Shown here piece after piece: positions 18,665 through 26,932 of a DNA stretch of 64,000 nt. Made by a program: the position numbers and the translations under genes. The stretch is from Hyphomicrobiales bacterium (lineage in GTDB: Bacteria > Pseudomonadota > Alphaproteobacteria > Rhizobiales > Rhizobiaceae), in the NCBI GenBank assembly GCA_900472625.1, contig UCIT01000012.1:1-64000 (forward strand). The letters run 5' to 3'. The notes beneath the pieces were generated by a model. It ran no database searches, had not been told where the DNA came from, and saw only the letters and a list, made by a program, of their open reading frames with translations. How positions within the stretch are numbered: the stretch's first letter is position 1; each line of letters opens with the position of its first letter.

Positions 18665-18842
18665 CCGAAATATCTCGATGACCCATGGTGACTACGCTGA
18701 CAGCAATCCTGTCCCAGTCGCATGGATAGTTTTCAAGGGGATATATTCTAATGACGGTTCAGCAACTTGTCCCGGGTATCGGGACTGAAAACAGACAACT
18801 GGCTGCGGTGAGGCGGTCATGAGTGTAAGGGAAGACAGCAGC

Positions 18843-20297
18843 ATGGGTAAGGTAACAGGGTTTCTGGAAATCGACCGGCAGGTAGCGAAGTACCAGCCGG
18901 CGTCGGATCGTATCCGGCATTTCCGCGAATTCACGATCCCGATGTCGGACCCGGAGGTGCAGAAACAGGCTGCCCGCTGCATGGATTGTGGCATTCCCTA
19001 TTGCCATGGTCCGACCGGCTGTCCCGTGCACAACCAGATCCCCGACTGGAACGATCTGGTCTACAACAACAACTGGGAAGCAGCGATCCAGAACCTGCAT
19101 TCCACCAACAACTTCCCCGAATTCACCGGTCGCGTCTGTCCCGCGCCTTGCGAGGAGGCTTGCACGCTGAACCTCGAGGATGCGCCCGTCGCCATCAAGA
19201 CCGTCGAGCAGGCGATCGCCGACAAGGCCTATGAGCTAGGCTTCATCCGGCCGCAGCCGGCCGCCGTTCGCACCGGCAAGAAGGTAGCGATCATCGGTTC
19301 CGGTCCCGCCGGCATGGCGGCTGCCCAGCAGCTTGGCCGCGCCGGGCACGAGGTGCATCTCTACGAGCGCGAGAGCAAGGCCGGCGGCCTGCTGCGCTAC
19401 GGCATTCCCGACTTCAAGATGGAGAAGAACTTCATCGATCGCCGCGTCGAGCAGATCTCCGGCGAAGGCGTCACCTTCCATTACGGCGTCAATGTCGGCG
19501 TCGACCTAAAGGTCGAACAGCTTCTCGCCGAGCATGATGCGGTGCTTTACTGCGGCGGCTCCGAGACGCCGCGCGAAGCCGGCATTCCAGGCTTCGATTT
19601 CGCCGGCGTGCATGACGCGATGCCTTATCTCGTGCAGCAGAACAAGCGCGTCGGCCGCGAGAACATCGACAGCGTGGGTTGGGCGTCGGATCCGATCCTC
19701 GCCGGTGCCAAGCATGTCGTCGTCGTCGGCGGTGGCGATACCGCGTCGGACTGCGTCGGCACGGCGTTCCGTCAGGGCGCGGTGAAGGTCACCCAGCTCG
19801 ACATCCGCCCGCAGCCGCCGGAGAAGGAAGACAAGCTCGCCGTCTGGCCGTTCTGGGCCACCAAGATGCGCACCTCGTCGAGCCAGGCCGAAGGCGCCGT
19901 TCGCGAATTCCAGGTGGCAACGCTCGAATTCGTCGGCGAAGACGGCGTGCTGACGGGTGTGAAGTGCTGCGAAGTCGACGAGCGCCGCAAGCCGATCGCC
20001 GGCACGGAGTTCATCATCAAGGCCGATCTCGCCTTCATCGCCATCGGCTTCAGCGGCCCGTTCACGACGAGCGTGCTGAAGGAACTCGAGGGCAAGCTGA
20101 CGCTGAACACCGACCGTCGCGGCTCGACCAACGTCGTTGCCGACGACAAGGACTACAAGACCTCGGTCGACAAGCTGTGGACGGCAGGCGACGTGCGTCG
20201 TGGCCAGTCGCTGGTTGTCTGGGCGATCCGCGAGGGCCGCCAGGCGGCCCGTGCCATCGACGAGGCGCTGATGGGCTCGACGGTCCTGCCGCGCTAA
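18843..20297 (+). CDS. gltD: glutamate synthase (NADPH) small subunit
   Basis: The beta subunit takes electrons from NADPH through FAD and passes them to GltB. The 484-residue product has N-terminal cysteines for two low-potential 4Fe-4S clusters ([20 protein letters not shown] and CPAPCEEAC). An FAD-binding [13 protein letters not shown] follows at about 150. An NADPH-binding [13 protein letters not shown] lies at about 300, and a second FAD-contact segment, [14 protein letters not shown], near the C-terminus. I start at [13 protein letters not shown], the family N-terminus. The in-frame ATG at 18819 has GAGG at 5 bases and is a real alternative that adds 8 residues. Confidence 0.95.
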   Translation: MGKVTGFLEIDRQVAKYQPASDRIRHFREFTIPMSDPEVQKQAARCMDCGIPYCHGPTGCPVHNQIPDWNDLVYNNNWEAAIQNLHSTNNFPEFTGRVCPAPCEEACTLNLEDAPVAIKTVEQAIADKAYELGFIRPQPAAVRTGKKVAIIGSGPAGMAAAQQLGRAGHEVHLYERESKAGGLLRYGIPDFKMEKNFIDRRVEQISGEGVTFHYGVNVGVDLKVEQLLAEHDAVLYCGGSETPREAGIPGFDFAGVHDAMPYLVQQNKRVGRENIDSVGWASDPILAGAKHVVVVGGGDTASDCVGTAFRQGAVKVTQLDIRPQPPEKEDKLAVWPFWATKMRTSSSQAEGAVREFQVATLEFVGEDGVLTGVKCCEVDERRKPIAGTEFIIKADLAFIAIGFSGPFTTSVLKELEGKLTLNTDRRGSTNVVADDKDYKTSVDKLWTAGDVRRGQSLVVWAIREGRQAARAIDEALMGSTVLPR

Positions 20298-20323
20298 GAC
20301 ACGGGGTTATCGAACAACATGGA

Positions 20324-20356
20324 ACGCGGGGCGGCTGGATGCGGTCCCGCGTTTTT
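20324..20356 (+). terminator. intrinsic terminator of gltD
   Basis: CGCGGG and CCCGCG pair around a 15-base loop and are followed by TTTTT, 27 bases after the gltD stop. Confidence 0.7.
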
Positions 20357-20444
20357 GTATTGAATGAGACGCGGGAACGGCATGGCGAAACTCCATGTGG
20401 CGATCTATGCTGCACGCTGATCCGCGCTGTAGAGGGAAGACGCG

Positions 20445-21077
20445 ATGCCATCGACAGAACTGCTGATCACCTTCTTCATCACCACCGCGCTGTTTGCCTA
20501 TATTCCCGGGCCGGCCATGCTTTACGCCGCCGCCCAGACGCTGGCACGGGGGCGGCGGGCAGGGTTCATGGCGACGCTCGGGATTCATCTGGGCTGCTAT
20601 GTTCACGTGGTCGCCGCCGCTGCCGGTCTGTCGATCATCTTTCATGCGGTGCCGGTTCTCTACATGGCGGTCAAGCTTATCGGCGCGGCCTATCTGGTCT
20701 GGCTCGGGATTTCGCTGTTTCGCGCGAATGGCCAAGGTGACGCTGCGCTTGCCACCACCGATCCCAAATCCGGCCGGCGTGCCTTTCTTGAAAGCGTCTC
20801 GATCGAGGTGCTGAATCCGAAGACGGCGATCTTCTTCCTGGCGTTTCTGCCGCAATTCATTGATCCCGCGGCGGGCTTTCCCGTGTGGCTGCAGTTCGTG
20901 GTTCTCGGCACCATCGTCAATGTCATCTTCTCGTCGGCCGATATGGTCTGCGTGATGCTGGCGGGGGCCATCATCTCGAGGCTTCGCAGGTCTGGATCGG
21001 CCCAGCGGCTGGTGCAGCGCGCCGGCGGGGCGATGCTGGTCGGGCTCGGGACGCATCTTGCGCTGCAGCGGAGCTAG
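20445..21077 (+). CDS. LysE/RhtB family amino-acid exporter
   Basis: The 210-residue protein is an inner-membrane translocator with about six helices. It has the family signature near the N-terminus (YIPGPAMLYAAAQTLARGRRAG) split by the first loop, and KLIGAAYLVWLG in helix 3. LysE/RhtB members export amino acids such as lysine, threonine, homoserine or cysteine by proton exchange; the substrate cannot be read here. GAGGGAAGACGCG precedes the start. The gene stands alone behind the gltD terminator. Confidence 0.88.
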   Translation: MPSTELLITFFITTALFAYIPGPAMLYAAAQTLARGRRAGFMATLGIHLGCYVHVVAAAAGLSIIFHAVPVLYMAVKLIGAAYLVWLGISLFRANGQGDAALATTDPKSGRRAFLESVSIEVLNPKTAIFFLAFLPQFIDPAAGFPVWLQFVVLGTIVNVIFSSADMVCVMLAGAIISRLRRSGSAQRLVQRAGGAMLVGLGTHLALQRS

Positions 21078-21137
21078 CCAGCCTGTGACAACCGATCGCG
21101 GAACGAAAAGCTGGGAGTTTACAACGGTTTTAAATAG

Positions 21138-21152
21138 GGATATCTTGTATCC
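21138..21152. promoter_or_regulatory. palindromic operator upstream of Rrf2 gene
   Basis: GGATATCTTGTATCC has perfect arms GGATA/TATCC and is followed by TTAAT. The same core with the same TTAA flank occurs at 24581-24595 before the AhpD-like gene. It lies 39 bases ahead of the Rrf2 start, as expected for autoregulation. Confidence 0.65.
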
Positions 21153-21191
21153 TTAATAGATGTCGATGGGTGTCGGCCCCGGAATGAATTC

Positions 21192-21680
21192 ATGATCCTG
21201 AAAAGCCAAGTCGAATGGGCGCTTCACTGCTGCGCCATTCTCTCCGGTCTGCCTGAGGGCCGCTATCTCTCCACCAAGGCGCTGGCCGAATTCCACGGTT
21301 TGCCGAAGGAATATCTCTCCAAGGCGCTGCAGAGCCTGTCGCAAGCTGGTCTCGTGCATACGACGCTTGGTCCGTCCGGTGGCTACCGGCTGGCGCGGCC
21401 GCCGGCTGAGGTCAGCTTTCTCGATATCGTCGAGGCGGTCGAGGGCAGTGGGCGGACGTTTGTGTGCAACAATATCCGCGCCAACAATCCCTGTCGTCCG
21501 AAAGGCTTTTGCGACACCGGACCCTGCGCGGTGGCGCGAGTGATGTGGCAGGCGGACGAGGCGTGGCGCAACACGCTGCGCGGCGTGACGATGGCCGATC
21601 TCGGGCAGACGCTGTCGCAGGAAATCCCGCCGGATATCTGGAGCGGGACTTTTGCCTGGGTGCTAAAGCGCGCCGGCTGA
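21192..21680 (+). CDS. Rrf2 family regulator with four C-terminal cysteines
   Basis: The 162-residue protein has an Rrf2 winged helix (about 1-85), including LSTKALAEFHGLPKEYLSKALQSL and the wing LGPSGGYRLARP. The region that binds an Fe-S cluster or senses redox in this family holds Cys92, Cys101, Cys107 and Cys112. It is not RirA, whose N-terminus differs. A palindrome lies in its own promoter, and sites with related arms precede the operon at 22765-24544. It therefore probably regulates both, sensing an oxidant, electrophile or cluster damage. Its 3' end overlaps the convergent MscS gene by 18 bases. Confidence 0.88.
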   Translation: MILKSQVEWALHCCAILSGLPEGRYLSTKALAEFHGLPKEYLSKALQSLSQAGLVHTTLGPSGGYRLARPPAEVSFLDIVEAVEGSGRTFVCNNIRANNPCRPKGFCDTGPCAVARVMWQADEAWRNTLRGVTMADLGQTLSQEIPPDIWSGTFAWVLKRAG

Positions 21681-22691
21681 TTTCGCGACGGCGGGCAGGG
21701 TGCGCCGATCTGCGGCGTTGCCTGGCGTGATGTTGAGATAGCTCTGCGCCGGCGGGGCGAATGACAGGCCGTTTTCCGCGCAGCTGCTATAGATCACGTC
21801 GATCACTTCGTTGCGGGCAGGCGTGCGGTTGGCTGGCGTGGTCACTCGGAATTGCAGCTCCGCCTCGATGGCGATGGCATCGATCGCCTTCAGCGCAACG
21901 TTGGGCGGCGGGTCCTGAACGATGCAGCCGCAGCCCTGCAGCGCGGCACGCATGACCTTTTCGACGTCGCCCGGCCGATGCTGCGCGGCGATGCGAACGA
22001 CGAGGATGATCAGGTGGGTTTCGTCGGGACGGGTCAGATTGGTCAGGCCGACCTTGGCGAGGACGCTGTTGGGGAGGACCACGACATTGTGCGCCGGGGT
22101 CAATACTTGAGTGGAGCGCCAGTTGTTTTCCACCACCCGGCCTTCCGTCCCATCGGCCAGCTGAATCCAGTCACCGATCGAAAAGGGGCGGCCGAGGGTC
22201 AGCGCGATGCCGGAAAACAGGTCGCCCAGCGTGTTCTGCAGGGCAAGGCCGAGAATGATGGCGACGACGCCTGACGTCGCGACCAAGGTGCCGACGGGTA
22301 CCCCGAAGACGAAGCCGATGATCGCGAGCGTCACGCCGAGATAGACGCCGGCGACGATCAGGTCCTGGATCAGGCGGGCTTCGCGGGGCCGGCGGTCGAG
22401 CACGATATAAATGCGCACGAAGCCGATCGTGGCCCAGGCAAGATGCACCCACCAGAGCACACGCGCCGAGGTTCCGAGCGCCGTGGCGCCGCCGCTGAGC
22501 TCCGATTGCGCGACGCGGTGCGGCATGATCCCGCTGGAGATGAGCGCAGCCGTCATGGCGGCGAAGAACAGGATCTGCACGACGAGGCGGGCCGTCGGCC
22601 GGTCGCGGCCCTGCAGGTGCCAGACGAGAATGCCAGACAGCCCCAGGAGATTGAGCAGAACCAGCGGCAGCGAAAGATGATCGGCGAACAT
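21663..22691 (-). CDS. MscS-family mechanosensitive channel
   Basis: The 342-residue protein has about four or five N-terminal helices. The pore-lining TM3 and beta domain follow: GVVAIILGLALQNTLGDLFSG (Gly/Ala-rich helix), then GRPFSIGDWIQL and VLPNSVL. MscS-like channels open under membrane tension and release solutes on hypo-osmotic shock. GGGAGG 7 bases before ATG 22691 fixes the start; the open frame 10 codons upstream has no such site. It lies between the Rrf2 gene and its putative target operon but reads convergently to Rrf2. A gap of 73 bases separates it from the cupin gene, so read-through from that operon is possible. Confidence 0.9.
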   Translation of the reverse strand: MFADHLSLPLVLLNLLGLSGILVWHLQGRDRPTARLVVQILFFAAMTAALISSGIMPHRVAQSELSGGATALGTSARVLWWVHLAWATIGFVRIYIVLDRRPREARLIQDLIVAGVYLGVTLAIIGFVFGVPVGTLVATSGVVAIILGLALQNTLGDLFSGIALTLGRPFSIGDWIQLADGTEGRVVENNWRSTQVLTPAHNVVVLPNSVLAKVGLTNLTRPDETHLIILVVRIAAQHRPGDVEKVMRAALQGCGCIVQDPPPNVALKAIDAIAIEAELQFRVTTPANRTPARNEVIDVIYSSCAENGLSFAPPAQSYLNITPGNAADRRTLPAVAKSAGAL

Positions 22692-22764
22692 GGCGGTGCC
22701 TCCCGTTTGGGGCGTGTGCATTCGCGGTCGGCCGGGCGTCGTGGGGCGCCCGGCGTTGCTATCC

Positions 22765-23187
22765 CTACTTGGTGATCGGGAAGGTCAGTTCTTTCTGGTT
22801 CGTATCGACGACGAAGACGGCCAGCAGCTTTGCCCGCTTGGTCTTGCTGCCGTTCTCGCTGACGCCGTGGCGGTCTCCCGGCAGTTCGGAGAAGCTTTCG
22901 CCGGCCTTGTAGACCTTGACCGGGCCGTCATTGACCTGGCTGCGGATCGATCCTTCCAGCACCGTGGCGTAGATGAAGGCGGATGTCGGATGGGTGTGGG
23001 CATCCGAGAAGCCGCCCGGACCGTATTCGACGAGAATGCCCTTGATGCTCTTGCCGGGCACGTTCGGCAGTTCATGTTCGTAGACGACGGAGACCTTCGA
23101 GGCCTTGCCGGCGGCGGTGTCGTGGGCCAGGGCGGCGCCCGCCATCATGGCGGCGACAGCGACTGTGGTGATGATTGTCTTGATCAT
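22765..23187 (-). CDS. exported cupin-domain protein
   Basis: The 140-residue protein has a signal peptide ending near Ala-Leu-Ala-His (about 22). It is a single cupin barrel: motif 1 has the metal-binding HTH in GGFSDAHTHP, and motif 2 is PGDRHGVSENG. It is probably a periplasmic metal-dependent protein of unknown substrate. AGGGAC precedes the ATG. It is the third gene of the operon that starts with the AhpD-like gene, 43 bases behind the SDR gene. The open frame upstream to 23517 overlaps the SDR gene and is not coding. Confidence 0.8.
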   Translation of the reverse strand: MIKTIITTVAVAAMMAGAALAHDTAAGKASKVSVVYEHELPNVPGKSIKGILVEYGPGGFSDAHTHPTSAFIYATVLEGSIRSQVNDGPVKVYKAGESFSELPGDRHGVSENGSKTKRAKLLAVFVVDTNQKELTFPITK

Positions 23188-23230
23188 GTCCCTATTCCTT
23201 TGATTGGGTCGGCGGATGCGAGTGTGCTCG

Positions 23231-23983
23231 TCACTTGCGCGGCGATGTCGCGAACCATTGTTCGAAGCCGATGCGGCCGAGGCGTGGATTGTTGTCCGAG
23301 ACCAGCGAACCGTCATCGAGGCGGGCGCCGAAGTAGCGGGCTTCGGGATCGGCCTCGACTGTGCGGCTATCGCCGGTGGCCGTGAGATAGCGGGCGACGA
23401 GATCGCTGAGGCGCGACCGTTCGGGTCCCGCGATCTCGATGGTGCCGTTGACGGGGGCGGCCAGCGCCACGTCGGCCATGGCATCGGCCACGTCGTCGGA
23501 AGCGATCGGTTGCACATAGGCCGGCGACAGGCGGACGACGTTGCCTGAGGTGCCGGACTGGGCGATGCCGCTGAGGAACTCCATGAACTGCGTCGAATGC
23601 ACGATCGTGTAGGGGATTCCGCCTGTTTTGATCAGCTTTTCCTGGGCAAGCTTGCCGCGGAAATAGCCGCTTTCCTGCAGGCGTTCGGTGCCGACGACTG
23701 ACAGCGCGATGTGATGCTTCACGCCCGCCGTCTTCTCAGCCGCGATCAGGTTTCGGCCGGAAGTTTCGAAGAACTCCAGCACCGCCTTGTCCTCGAAGGA
23801 TGGCGAGTTGGCGAGGTCGATCACCACCTCTGCGCCTGCCAACGCTTCGTTCAGGCCCTCGCCGGTGATGGTGTTGACGCCGGTGTTGGGCGAGGCGGCG
23901 ATCACTTCGTGACCCTTGTCGCGCAGCCGCTGGACCGTCTTCGAACCGATGAGGCCGGTTCCGCCGATGATGACGATTTTCAT
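23231..23983 (-). CDS. NmrA-like atypical SDR, NAD(P)H-binding
   Basis: The 250-residue protein has the Rossmann start MKIVIIGGTGLIGSK. A later ALSVVG strand and YFRGKLAQEKLI segment resemble NAD(P)H-binding members that lack the full Tyr-x3-Lys catalytic pair. Such proteins are quinone reductases, epimerases or redox-sensing NmrA-like proteins. GGAGAAG 5 bases before the ATG fixes the start. It lies 81 bases behind the AhpD-like gene and 43 bases before the cupin gene, all on the minus strand. Shared control by the Rrf2 protein suggests a role in redox or electrophile stress. Confidence 0.85.
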   Translation of the reverse strand: MKIVIIGGTGLIGSKTVQRLRDKGHEVIAASPNTGVNTITGEGLNEALAGAEVVIDLANSPSFEDKAVLEFFETSGRNLIAAEKTAGVKHHIALSVVGTERLQESGYFRGKLAQEKLIKTGGIPYTIVHSTQFMEFLSGIAQSGTSGNVVRLSPAYVQPIASDDVADAMADVALAAPVNGTIEIAGPERSRLSDLVARYLTATGDSRTVEADPEARYFGARLDDGSLVSDNNPRLGRIGFEQWFATSPRK

Positions 23984-24064
23984 AAGACTTCTCCGTTCGC
24001 GGACAGCCGAGCGCCGCGTTGTTTGGTCAACGATGTGGATGGATGAGAGGCTTGGTTCAGGCTC

Positions 24065-24544
24065 TTAGTTCAGGCCGGCCTTGTCGAGGCCGTAGAGCTT
24101 GTCGGCCGAACCGGGCACGGCCTTGAAGGCGATGCTGATGCGGTTCCAGGCGTTGATCGTGGTGATCGAGAAGGTCAGGTCGGAAATTTCCTTTTCCGAG
24201 AGCTGGCCGCGGACGCGCTCGTAAAGCTCGTCGGGAACGCCGCCTTCGGGAAGCTTCGTCAGGGCTTCGGTCCAGGCAAGGGCTGCGCGTTCGCGCGGAA
24301 TGAAGAGATTGGATTCGCGCCAGATGGCGACGTGGTAGAGGCGCAGTTCGCTTTCGCCGTGGATCTTGGCTTCCTTGACATGCATGTCGAGGCAGAAGGC
24401 GCAGCCGTTCATCTGCGAGGCGCGGATGTTGACGAGATCGCGGATCTTCAGCTCGATGGTGCTGTCCTTCAGCGACATGCTGAGGTCGGAGATCTTCTTG
24501 AAGAACTCCGGGGATTGCTGTGCGTAGTTGAGGCGCTGTGTCAT
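24065..24544 (-). CDS. carboxymuconolactone decarboxylase / AhpD-like protein
   Basis: The 159-residue protein has the CMD fold. The AhpD-type active site Cys48-Ala-Phe-Cys51 is followed by His55 (NGCAFCLDMH). This CxxC-x3-H arrangement gives thiol peroxidase or disulfide reductase activity in AhpD proteins rather than lactone decarboxylation. AGGAGAACGATA precedes the ATG. It is first in an operon with the NmrA-like SDR and the cupin genes. Two palindromes related to the one before the Rrf2 gene lie 16-51 bases upstream. Rrf2 control of a thiol enzyme fits redox sensing. Confidence 0.9.
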   Translation of the reverse strand: MTQRLNYAQQSPEFFKKISDLSMSLKDSTIELKIRDLVNIRASQMNGCAFCLDMHVKEAKIHGESELRLYHVAIWRESNLFIPRERAALAWTEALTKLPEGGVPDELYERVRGQLSEKEISDLTFSITTINAWNRISIAFKAVPGSADKLYGLDKAGLN

Positions 24545-24559
24545 TATCGTTCTCCTATC

Positions 24560-24595
24560 AAGGACATTTGTTGTCCTTATGGATATACAATATCC
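24560..24595. promoter_or_regulatory. tandem palindromic operators before AhpD-like gene
   Basis: AAGGACATTTGTTGTCCTT (24560-24578) has 7-base perfect arms, and GGATATACAATATCC (24581-24595) has 6-base perfect arms. Their centres are 19 bases apart. The second matches the site before the Rrf2 gene in arm, spacing and the TTAA flank. They cover the core promoter of the minus-strand operon and reach toward the divergent LysR gene. Confidence 0.65.
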
Positions 24596-24674
24596 TTAAT
24601 GGCTGGACAGTAAAGCCCTTCCCGCATAAGGTGCGGGCATAAGGCTTATGTCGAAACGTATGGGGGATACGGAC

Positions 24675-25580
24675 ATGGATATCGTCTCGGCATTGAGGAC
24701 GTTCCTGCGGGTGGCGGAGACGGGGTCGTTTTCGGCGGCGGCGATCGATCTCGGGCTGACGCAGCCGGCGGTATCGCGGCAGGTGTCGGCACTGGAGGCG
24801 CATCTGAACACGCGGCTGCTGCACCGCTCGACCAGCGCGCTGGCGGTCACGGCCGAGGGCGAGCAGATGATCCCGATGGCCCGCAAGGTCGTCGATGCGG
24901 TGGATGCGCTGGGGGAGGCGACCTGCGGCGATGGCGGGACGGTGTCCGGCAAGGTGCGCATGAGCCTGCCGGCGCCGCTCGGGATCTATATGAGCGACCG
25001 GCTGCCGCAGCTGCTGCAGAGCCATCCGGCGATGACGGTGGAACTGATTTTTCGCGAAGAGCCGTCTGATCTGGTCGGCGAAGGCATCGATCTCGAGGTG
25101 CGCCTTGGCGCGGTCTCCGATGGCAGCCTGATCTGCCGGCGGATCGGCTGGACGACCGCCTTTCTCGTCGCCGCGCCGTCCTATCTGGAGATGCGCGGTG
25201 CGCCGGAAACGCCCGACGCGATCTGTTCGCACGAGTGCGTGTGCTACAGCCGCGCCGGCGAAAGCCGGATCTGGGCCTTCTCCAACGGCGCCGAAGAAAC
25301 GCAGGTGCGGATATCACCGCGGCTGACGGCCAACAATTCGGTGGCCGTCCATCGCGCCGTGCTGGCCGGCAGCGGCCTTGCCGTCCTGTCGCATATTCTG
25401 GTCGGGGCTGATGTCGAGGCCGGCAGGCTGGTGAAGTTGATGCCGGCGTTCCCGCCATCGCGGCTGCCGATCAACGTGGTCTATCCCTCGCGTCGGAACA
25501 TTCCGCTACGGGTGCGCACCGTGCTCGATTTTCTCGTCGATGCGGTGCATCAGGACGCCGAGATGGCATCGGCTTCCTGA
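24675..25580 (+). CDS. LysR-type regulator divergent from AhpD-like operon
   Basis: The 301-residue protein has the usual LysR head (MDIVSALRTFLRVAETGSFS; helix-turn-helix with AAIDLGLTQPAVSRQVSALE). The effector domain is of the CrgA/YafC-like group. GGGGGA 7 bases before ATG 24675 sets the start; in-frame ATGs at 24648 and 24660 lie upstream. It is divergent from the AhpD-SDR-cupin operon and shares its control region, so it may be a second regulator of that operon beside Rrf2. The ligand is unknown. Confidence 0.85.
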   Translation: MDIVSALRTFLRVAETGSFSAAAIDLGLTQPAVSRQVSALEAHLNTRLLHRSTSALAVTAEGEQMIPMARKVVDAVDALGEATCGDGGTVSGKVRMSLPAPLGIYMSDRLPQLLQSHPAMTVELIFREEPSDLVGEGIDLEVRLGAVSDGSLICRRIGWTTAFLVAAPSYLEMRGAPETPDAICSHECVCYSRAGESRIWAFSNGAEETQVRISPRLTANNSVAVHRAVLAGSGLAVLSHILVGADVEAGRLVKLMPAFPPSRLPINVVYPSRRNIPLRVRTVLDFLVDAVHQDAEMASAS

Positions 25581-25602
25581 AGAGAGAGGCTGCGGTTTGG
25601 CG

Positions 25603-26829
25603 TTACTTGGCCGAGACCTCGGCTGCCGGCTTAACCGTCGGCAGGCTGTAGTCGTCGACGCGGCCGGCCGGTGGCTTGGCCATCTCGCCGTCCTGCACCA
25701 GTCTGTCGCGCGGCGACTTGCCAGAGCTCGCTGGGCCTGCACTGACCGGCTGGATAGTGCCGCCGAGAAGGGCGGTTCCGCCGTCGAGGTTGGGATCGGA
25801 GAGGCTGATCGGGTCGGTGTGGTCGGCCGGGTTGGACGACAGGCCGATCGGCGGCGCGGTGGTGGTGTCGAGGCGCACCAGATCGGGGCTTGCCTGCGTG
25901 CCGAGAATGCGGCGGGCGGGCTTTTCGACGTAGAACGCCATCTTGCGGCGGCCGGCCTCGGTCATGTTGATGCCGTCGGAGGTGCGCAGGCGTACCTGCT
26001 GGCCGTTGATGTCGGAACCGGTGACGATGAAATCGCCGCCTTCGCTGACGAAGCCATCCCAGATATCGACGAACTCGCCGCCCATCGACTCCACCTGCTT
26101 GCGATAGACTTGGTTCATCTGCACGGCATCCGCCATCATCGACGGCGAATCGAAGGCCGGAAGGCCGACCCAGAGAAGCGGGATCTTTCTTGACGTGACG
26201 TCCTTGGCGAAGGCGAGTACGCGGCGCTGATACTCGGCGTACCAGCCATCAGTGCGGAACTTCTCCTTGCCGACGTCGGTGACCATCTGCTGGCGGTCGT
26301 TGGCGCCCAGCATCACGACCACCATGGCGGGCTTGGCCTCGTCCATGAACTTTGTCAGTTGCGCCGGCCAGTTGTAGTAGTCGTCGCGCACCAGGCCGGA
26401 GGCGACATTGCTGTGGGTCTCGATCAGGATACCCGGCGAATCCTGGAAGGCCGCATCCATGCCGACGCCGAGGCCACCGGCAAGGAAATCGCCGACCACG
26501 AGGATCTTCTGGGCGTTGTCGAGCTTCTGGACGACCTTTTCTTCCGGGGCCGCGACCGGGGCAGGGCGGGGCGCCGAGACCGCGGCCTTCGGTGGCGCCT
26601 TCTTCTTTTTCTGCGGGATGGCGCGTGGCGGTGCGTATCCGTCCGGAACCTGCGGTGCCTCGTCGATGTAGCGGCGGCCAGTGAAGAAATCGAGAATGGA
26701 GCGGCGCTGGTAATAGCGTTCCTGCGCCTCGGCTACCGGAACCGGCGGCAGGATGCCCGATGAAAACACCAGCGCGGCGGCGCCGAAAGCGCCCCAGCGG
26801 GCCATCGTTCTGTTTACTCGTTTACGCAT
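25603..26829 (-). CDS. exported DUF459 (SGNH-fold) protein lacking catalytic Ser and His
   Basis: The 408-residue protein has a signal peptide (residues about 8-36), then a Lys/Pro/Ala-rich linker (about 60-100) and an SGNH/GDSL-fold domain (about 105-310). Block I reads VVGDFLAGGL at 113-115 where the nucleophile Ser is expected after Gly-Asp. Block III keeps GAND (175-178). Block V reads SDGIN (285-288), with Asn where the catalytic His is expected. Both catalytic residues are therefore missing, and an esterase role is doubtful. A Pro/Asp-rich tail follows. It is 103 bases downstream of a MltB-type transglycosylase gene on the same strand, so a structural or binding role in the envelope is likely. 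Confidence 0.8.
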   Translation of the reverse strand: MRKRVNRTMARWGAFGAAALVFSSGILPPVPVAEAQERYYQRRSILDFFTGRRYIDEAPQVPDGYAPPRAIPQKKKKAPPKAAVSAPRPAPVAAPEEKVVQKLDNAQKILVVGDFLAGGLGVGMDAAFQDSPGILIETHSNVASGLVRDDYYNWPAQLTKFMDEAKPAMVVVMLGANDRQQMVTDVGKEKFRTDGWYAEYQRRVLAFAKDVTSRKIPLLWVGLPAFDSPSMMADAVQMNQVYRKQVESMGGEFVDIWDGFVSEGGDFIVTGSDINGQQVRLRTSDGINMTEAGRRKMAFYVEKPARRILGTQASPDLVRLDTTTAPPIGLSSNPADHTDPISLSDPNLDGGTALLGGTIQPVSAGPASSGKSPRDRLVQDGEMAKPPAGRVDDYSLPTVKPAAEVSAK

Positions 26830-26932
26830 TGTCAGCCGCCTCGCATCGACGCCTATTTTCTCATGGAGCGGAACCTCAGTCCACACCCCATGGCGCAATG
26901 CGCGTGTTTTTGATCGCTCGGCTTGCGTCCAC

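Noticed and set aside
23188..23517. N-terminal extension of the cupin protein
   Set aside because: It overlaps the SDR gene in another frame; the signal-peptide start at 23187 has a ribosome site.
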